From the NCBI GenBank assembly GCA_020201295.1, contig JAIVHA010000029.1, forward strand, positions 1 to 8,805: a stretch of 8,805 nt of DNA, read 5' to 3'. Shown here one piece after another: positions 6,162-8,805 of this stretch; the first letter of the stretch is position 1; each line of letters opens with the position of its first letter. Below the pieces are notes generated by a model. That model searched no databases, was not told the origin of the DNA, and saw nothing but the letters and a program-made list of their open reading frames with translations. This DNA comes from Lysobacteraceae bacterium. Its GTDB lineage: Bacteria > Pseudomonadota > Gammaproteobacteria > DSM-19610. A program made the position numbers and the translations under genes.

Positions 6162-6932
6162 TCAGATGCCCCGGTAGCGAATGCCGGTATTGAGGCCCAG
6201 GTCGGCACGGATCTGCTCGCCGCCATAGTTTTTCAATTCCCGGGAAATCTCGCTGTCGGGATCCTTCAGGTCACCGAACACCATGGCCTTGTGACCTTCG
6301 CTGTTACAGGCCTCGGCGCAGGCGGGTACTGCCTTGTCACTGTCCCGGTCGACCCGGTGCACGCACAGGGTGCAGGACTCCACCGTGCCTTTGCCGCGGG
6401 GGGCGTGGGGCAGTTGGTCCTGCAGGTCCTCGTGGATGAAAGAGCGGGCCTTGTAGGGGCAGGCCATCATGCAATAACGGCAACCGATGCAGATATGCTT
6501 GTCCACCAGCACAATGCCATCGGCGCGCTTGAAGGAGGCGCCGGTGGGGCATACGTCCACGCAGGGCGGATGCTCGCAGTGCTGGCACATCAGTGGCAGT
6601 GACTGCACATGGCCGGTTTCCTTGTCACGCAGGGTGACCTTGCGGATCCACTGGGCTTTCTGTTCCGGTGAGGACTTGTTCTCGGTGGGATTGGCGCTGC
6701 CCCAGCCATTTTCCTGTTCGCAGGCACTGACGCAGGAAGTACAGCCATTGGCGCACTTGTTGCTGTCGATCAGCATGCCCCAGCGATTGTCACTGCTCAC
6801 CGCCTGGTCGGCCGGTTTGGCCTGTGCCGTCAGGGTGAGGAATACGCCGGGTGCCACCGCCAGGCCGGCGGCGACTGTGCTACCAGACAGGAATTCGCGG
6901 CGGGAAAGCTGGTTGTCCTGTTTTTCGCTCAT
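6162..6932 (-). CDS. dsrO: DsrO, Tat-exported periplasmic ferredoxin-like subunit with four [4Fe-4S] clusters
   Basis: DsrO passes electrons between the cytochrome/periplasmic side and DsrP in the DsrMKJOP complex. The 256 residues begin with a twin-arginine signal (SRREFL, 10-15), a hydrophobic stretch (about 16-36) and a likely AQA cleavage site at 36-38. Sixteen cysteines fall in four groups: C60/C64/C67/C71, C116/C119/C124/C128, C148/C151/C154/C158 and C187/C190/C205/C209. This is the full set for four cubane clusters, as in PsrB, HybA and NrfC relatives. The ending TGIRYRGI resembles a normal DsrO C-terminus, so the protein is complete. Its ATG overlaps the dsrJ stop (ATGA), and a GGGAGGT ribosome binding site lies within the last dsrJ codons. 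Confidence 0.95.
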   Translation of the reverse strand: MSEKQDNQLSRREFLSGSTVAAGLAVAPGVFLTLTAQAKPADQAVSSDNRWGMLIDSNKCANGCTSCVSACEQENGWGSANPTENKSSPEQKAQWIRKVTLRDKETGHVQSLPLMCQHCEHPPCVDVCPTGASFKRADGIVLVDKHICIGCRYCMMACPYKARSFIHEDLQDQLPHAPRGKGTVESCTLCVHRVDRDSDKAVPACAEACNSEGHKAMVFGDLKDPDSEISRELKNYGGEQIRADLGLNTGIRYRGI

Positions 6933-7249
6933 TCCTCTTTACCTCCCTGATTGCGCACCTCGGTGTTTTCCGGCACGTGACAGTTGATACATTCTTCCAG
7001 GGCAAACTGGGGAGTACGTATGCCCCGGTGCATGGTTTCGTCACGCTGGTGCAGGATATATTCCATGTGGTTCTTGCGCATCTCGGCGACGGGAGCCACA
7101 CATTCGGAATCCGCACTGTAGTGTCGTTGTGCCTTGGGAACCTCAGGCATGGGCACGCCACCGCCCTGCACCACGAGGGGCAGGGCGAGGGTGACCAGTA
7201 TCAGGATTCCAGCCGGCAGGTTCCTTGCGAACCAATACAAACGGGTCAT
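6929..7249 (-). CDS. dsrJ: DsrJ, membrane-anchored c-type cytochrome, short form with one heme site
   Basis: DsrJ is normally a triheme periplasmic cytochrome of about 150 residues. This protein has 106. It starts with an uncleaved-type anchor (hydrophobic about 11-28) and has a proline-rich stretch. It keeps Cys50 (SEC), which aligns with the unusual distal heme-ligand Cys of the family, and the conserved NHM at 60-62. Only one heme-binding motif is present, CINCH at 87-91; the two expected further CxxCH motifs are missing. The chain ends 15 residues later in NQGGKEE, whose codons also form the dsrO ribosome binding site. No other frame near the 3' end contains CxxCH, so an in-frame deletion fits better than a frameshift. 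The start has AAGGGA at good spacing, 18 bases after dsrL. Identity rests on position, anchor, Cys50 and NHM. Confidence 0.85.
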   Translation of the reverse strand: MTRLYWFARNLPAGILILVTLALPLVVQGGGVPMPEVPKAQRHYSADSECVAPVAEMRKNHMEYILHQRDETMHRGIRTPQFALEECINCHVPENTEVRNQGGKEE

Positions 7250-7267
7250 GTCGATTCCCTTGCCTTG

Positions 7268-8805
7268 TTATTCACCCAGGGCCATGTCGATGTAGCCGGT
7301 GGGGCACACATCGGAGCAGATATGGCAACCGATACACTTGTTGTAGTCGGTATCCACATAGCGACCGGTGGTGGACTCGGCCTTGTTGACGCGGAAGATG
7401 GCGTCCTGCGGGCAATAGATGACGCAGTTGTCACATTCGAAGCACATGCCACAGCTCATGCAGCGTTCGGCTTCCTGCTTGGCGGTCGCCTCGTCGAGAC
7501 CGATGACACGCTCTTCAAAATGGCCCAGTACCGCATTGGCATCCGGCACTTCCTCGGCACGCTTGTAGCGTGGGGTGAAGGGGAAGTGGCCGAGGTACAG
7601 CTTGCTGGCCGGGATCACCTCGTTGGCGGAGCGATCCTCGTAGTTGTGGATGGCAAACTTCGCATCGTCAGTGCCGCGGGTTTCACCGCGATGGCTGTAG
7701 GATTCCGGCTCCAGGCCGGTTTCACGCAGCTTGTCCAGCAGGTGGAAGTGGTGCTTGTCGACCTTCGGACGCTTCTTCTGTTCTTCGTTGTTGAGGTAGT
7801 GAATGATGCTGTCGACGGCGATGGACGCCTGGCCGATGGCAGTGGTCAGCAGGTGCGGGCGGATGATGTCGCCGGCAACGAAATGACCAGCCTTGCCGGG
7901 CACCTGGTAGAACTTGTCGGCGTCGATCAGGCCACGGCCGTTGTCCAGGTCCTCGAAGCCAGTCAGGTCGCCGCCCTGGCCGATGGCGGATACGATCAGG
8001 TCGGCCTTGAGTACCTGCTCGGTGCCTTCCACGGGAACGGGACGACCGCCATCCAGCGTGCACTTGGCGACCTTCAGGCCGGTGGCACGACCATCGTCAC
8101 CCAGTATTACTTCGACGGGCATTACTCCATCCAGAATGGTGACACCTTCGCGCAGGGCATCCATGACCTCGTGTTCGGAAGCGGTCATGTTTTCCTTGGA
8201 GAACAGGGAGGTCAGAGTGACCTCGGCGCCCATCTTCTCGGCAACGGAGATGGTGTCATGGGTCACGTAACCCAGGATGGCAGCCTCGGCCGCTTCCTGA
8301 CGATCCTTGGGCTGCGGGCTGTTGATCTGACCCAGGCGGCGTGCCACGGACACGACGTCGATGGAAGTGTCTCCACCACCCACGCATATCAGGTTGGAGG
8401 GAACGATCTGCATGCGGCCGGTATTGTAGGCCTCGAGGAACTGCACGCCGCTGACGCAATTGGGAGCGTCCGCACCGGGCACTGGCAGGCCGCGACCCAC
8501 CTGGCAGCCGACGGCCCACAGGATGGCGTCGAATTCTTTTTCAACATCGGCAAGGGCAACGTCCTTGCCGACGCGGGTCTTCAGGCGCACTTCGATGTCG
8601 CCCATGTCCACGATGCGCTGGCATTCATGGTTCAGGACTTCACGCGGCGTACGGTAGCCGGGGATGCCGTAGCGGAACATGCCGCCCAGTTCATCGTGAT
8701 CATCAAAGATGGTGGAGGCGATGCCCTTGCGGCGCAACTGGTAGGCCGCGGCCATGCCGGCGGGGCCGCCGCCGATGATGGCGACCTTCTTGTCGCTGGT
8801 CAGCG
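7268..8805 (-). CDS. dsrL: DsrL, NAD(P)H:acceptor oxidoreductase partner of DsrAB (5' end outside window)
   Basis: The open frame runs to the right edge, giving the last 511 residues of a protein usually about 650 long; the N-terminal Fe-S region is outside. The fragment begins just before the FAD-binding motif IIGGGPAG (9-16). A second dinucleotide-binding motif, CVGGGDTSIDV (140-150), and an FAD-site GDIIRPHLLTTAIGQA follow, as in the small subunit of glutamate synthase and NfnB-like proteins. The C-terminus is a ferredoxin domain with C448/C451/C454/C457/C460/C464 and C490/C493/C496/C500, enough for two [4Fe-4S] clusters. DsrL is a cytoplasmic iron-sulfur flavoprotein that passes electrons from DsrAB to NAD+ during sulfur oxidation. 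An ATG at 8755 lies inside the Rossmann motif and is not the true start. The stop is 18 bases before dsrJ. Confidence 0.95.
   Translation of the reverse strand, partial: LTSDKKVAIIGGGPAGMAAAYQLRRKGIASTIFDDHDELGGMFRYGIPGYRTPREVLNHECQRIVDMGDIEVRLKTRVGKDVALADVEKEFDAILWAVGCQVGRGLPVPGADAPNCVSGVQFLEAYNTGRMQIVPSNLICVGGGDTSIDVVSVARRLGQINSPQPKDRQEAAEAAILGYVTHDTISVAEKMGAEVTLTSLFSKENMTASEHEVMDALREGVTILDGVMPVEVILGDDGRATGLKVAKCTLDGGRPVPVEGTEQVLKADLIVSAIGQGGDLTGFEDLDNGRGLIDADKFYQVPGKAGHFVAGDIIRPHLLTTAIGQASIAVDSIIHYLNNEEQKKRPKVDKHHFHLLDKLRETGLEPESYSHRGETRGTDDAKFAIHNYEDRSANEVIPASKLYLGHFPFTPRYKRAEEVPDANAVLGHFEERVIGLDEATAKQEAERCMSCGMCFECDNCVIYCPQDAIFRVNKAESTTGRYVDTDYNKCIGCHICSDVCPTGYIDMALGE

Noticed and set aside
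5339..6193. Plus-strand open frame opposite dsrP
   Set aside because: His/Gln/Gly-rich translation with no family features; antisense to a membrane protein gene.
6929..7060. Frameshift as the reason for the short DsrJ
   Set aside because: The other two minus-strand frames across the 3' end contain no CxxCH motif and dsrO follows at once, so the missing heme region is absent rather than out of frame.

Overview
The window reads as the distal part of an oxidative (sulfur-oxidiser type) dsr operon from a high-GC gammaproteobacterium, probably a Chromatiales/Ectothiorhodospiraceae-like lithotroph. The lineage is inferred from the gene set dsrL-J-O-P-N-R and from REP elements of the GTAGGAGCGG type. 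No marker here fixes the genus. All nine genes lie on the minus strand and are transcribed from right to left.

Right part (8805 to 3266): dsrL (5' end outside the window), dsrJ, dsrO, dsrP, dsrN and dsrR are tightly packed, with ATGA overlaps at dsrJ/dsrO and dsrP/dsrN. In the known pathway, DsrAB oxidises sulfur delivered on DsrC. DsrL passes electrons between DsrAB and NAD(P). DsrN amidates the siroheme of DsrAB. DsrR is an IscA-like accessory protein. DsrMKJOP is the membrane complex linking DsrC-trisulfide chemistry to the quinone pool; here DsrJ is its periplasmic cytochrome, DsrO its periplasmic Fe-S protein and DsrP its quinone-interacting membrane subunit.

Two subunits of that complex look damaged or remodelled. 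DsrJ keeps one heme-binding CxxCH where the family has three. The last 33 codons of DsrP are read through a truncated REP hairpin element, which replaces the expected final membrane helix. DsrO and DsrN look complete.

Left part (3240 to 226): where dsrS follows dsrR in Allochromatium, this window has a NarX/NarL-family two-component pair with its own plausible extended -10 promoter. The kinase has almost no periplasmic domain and a Cys-containing GAF domain. A complete REP inverted pair (REPIN) and then a single-domain rhodanese follow. The last 225 bases hold no gene, only a short hairpin repeat and small palindromes. I see no RNA genes, CRISPR arrays, transposases or wholly new gene system. 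The main novelty is the altered DsrJ/DsrP pair and the regulator plus rhodanese attached to the operon's end.
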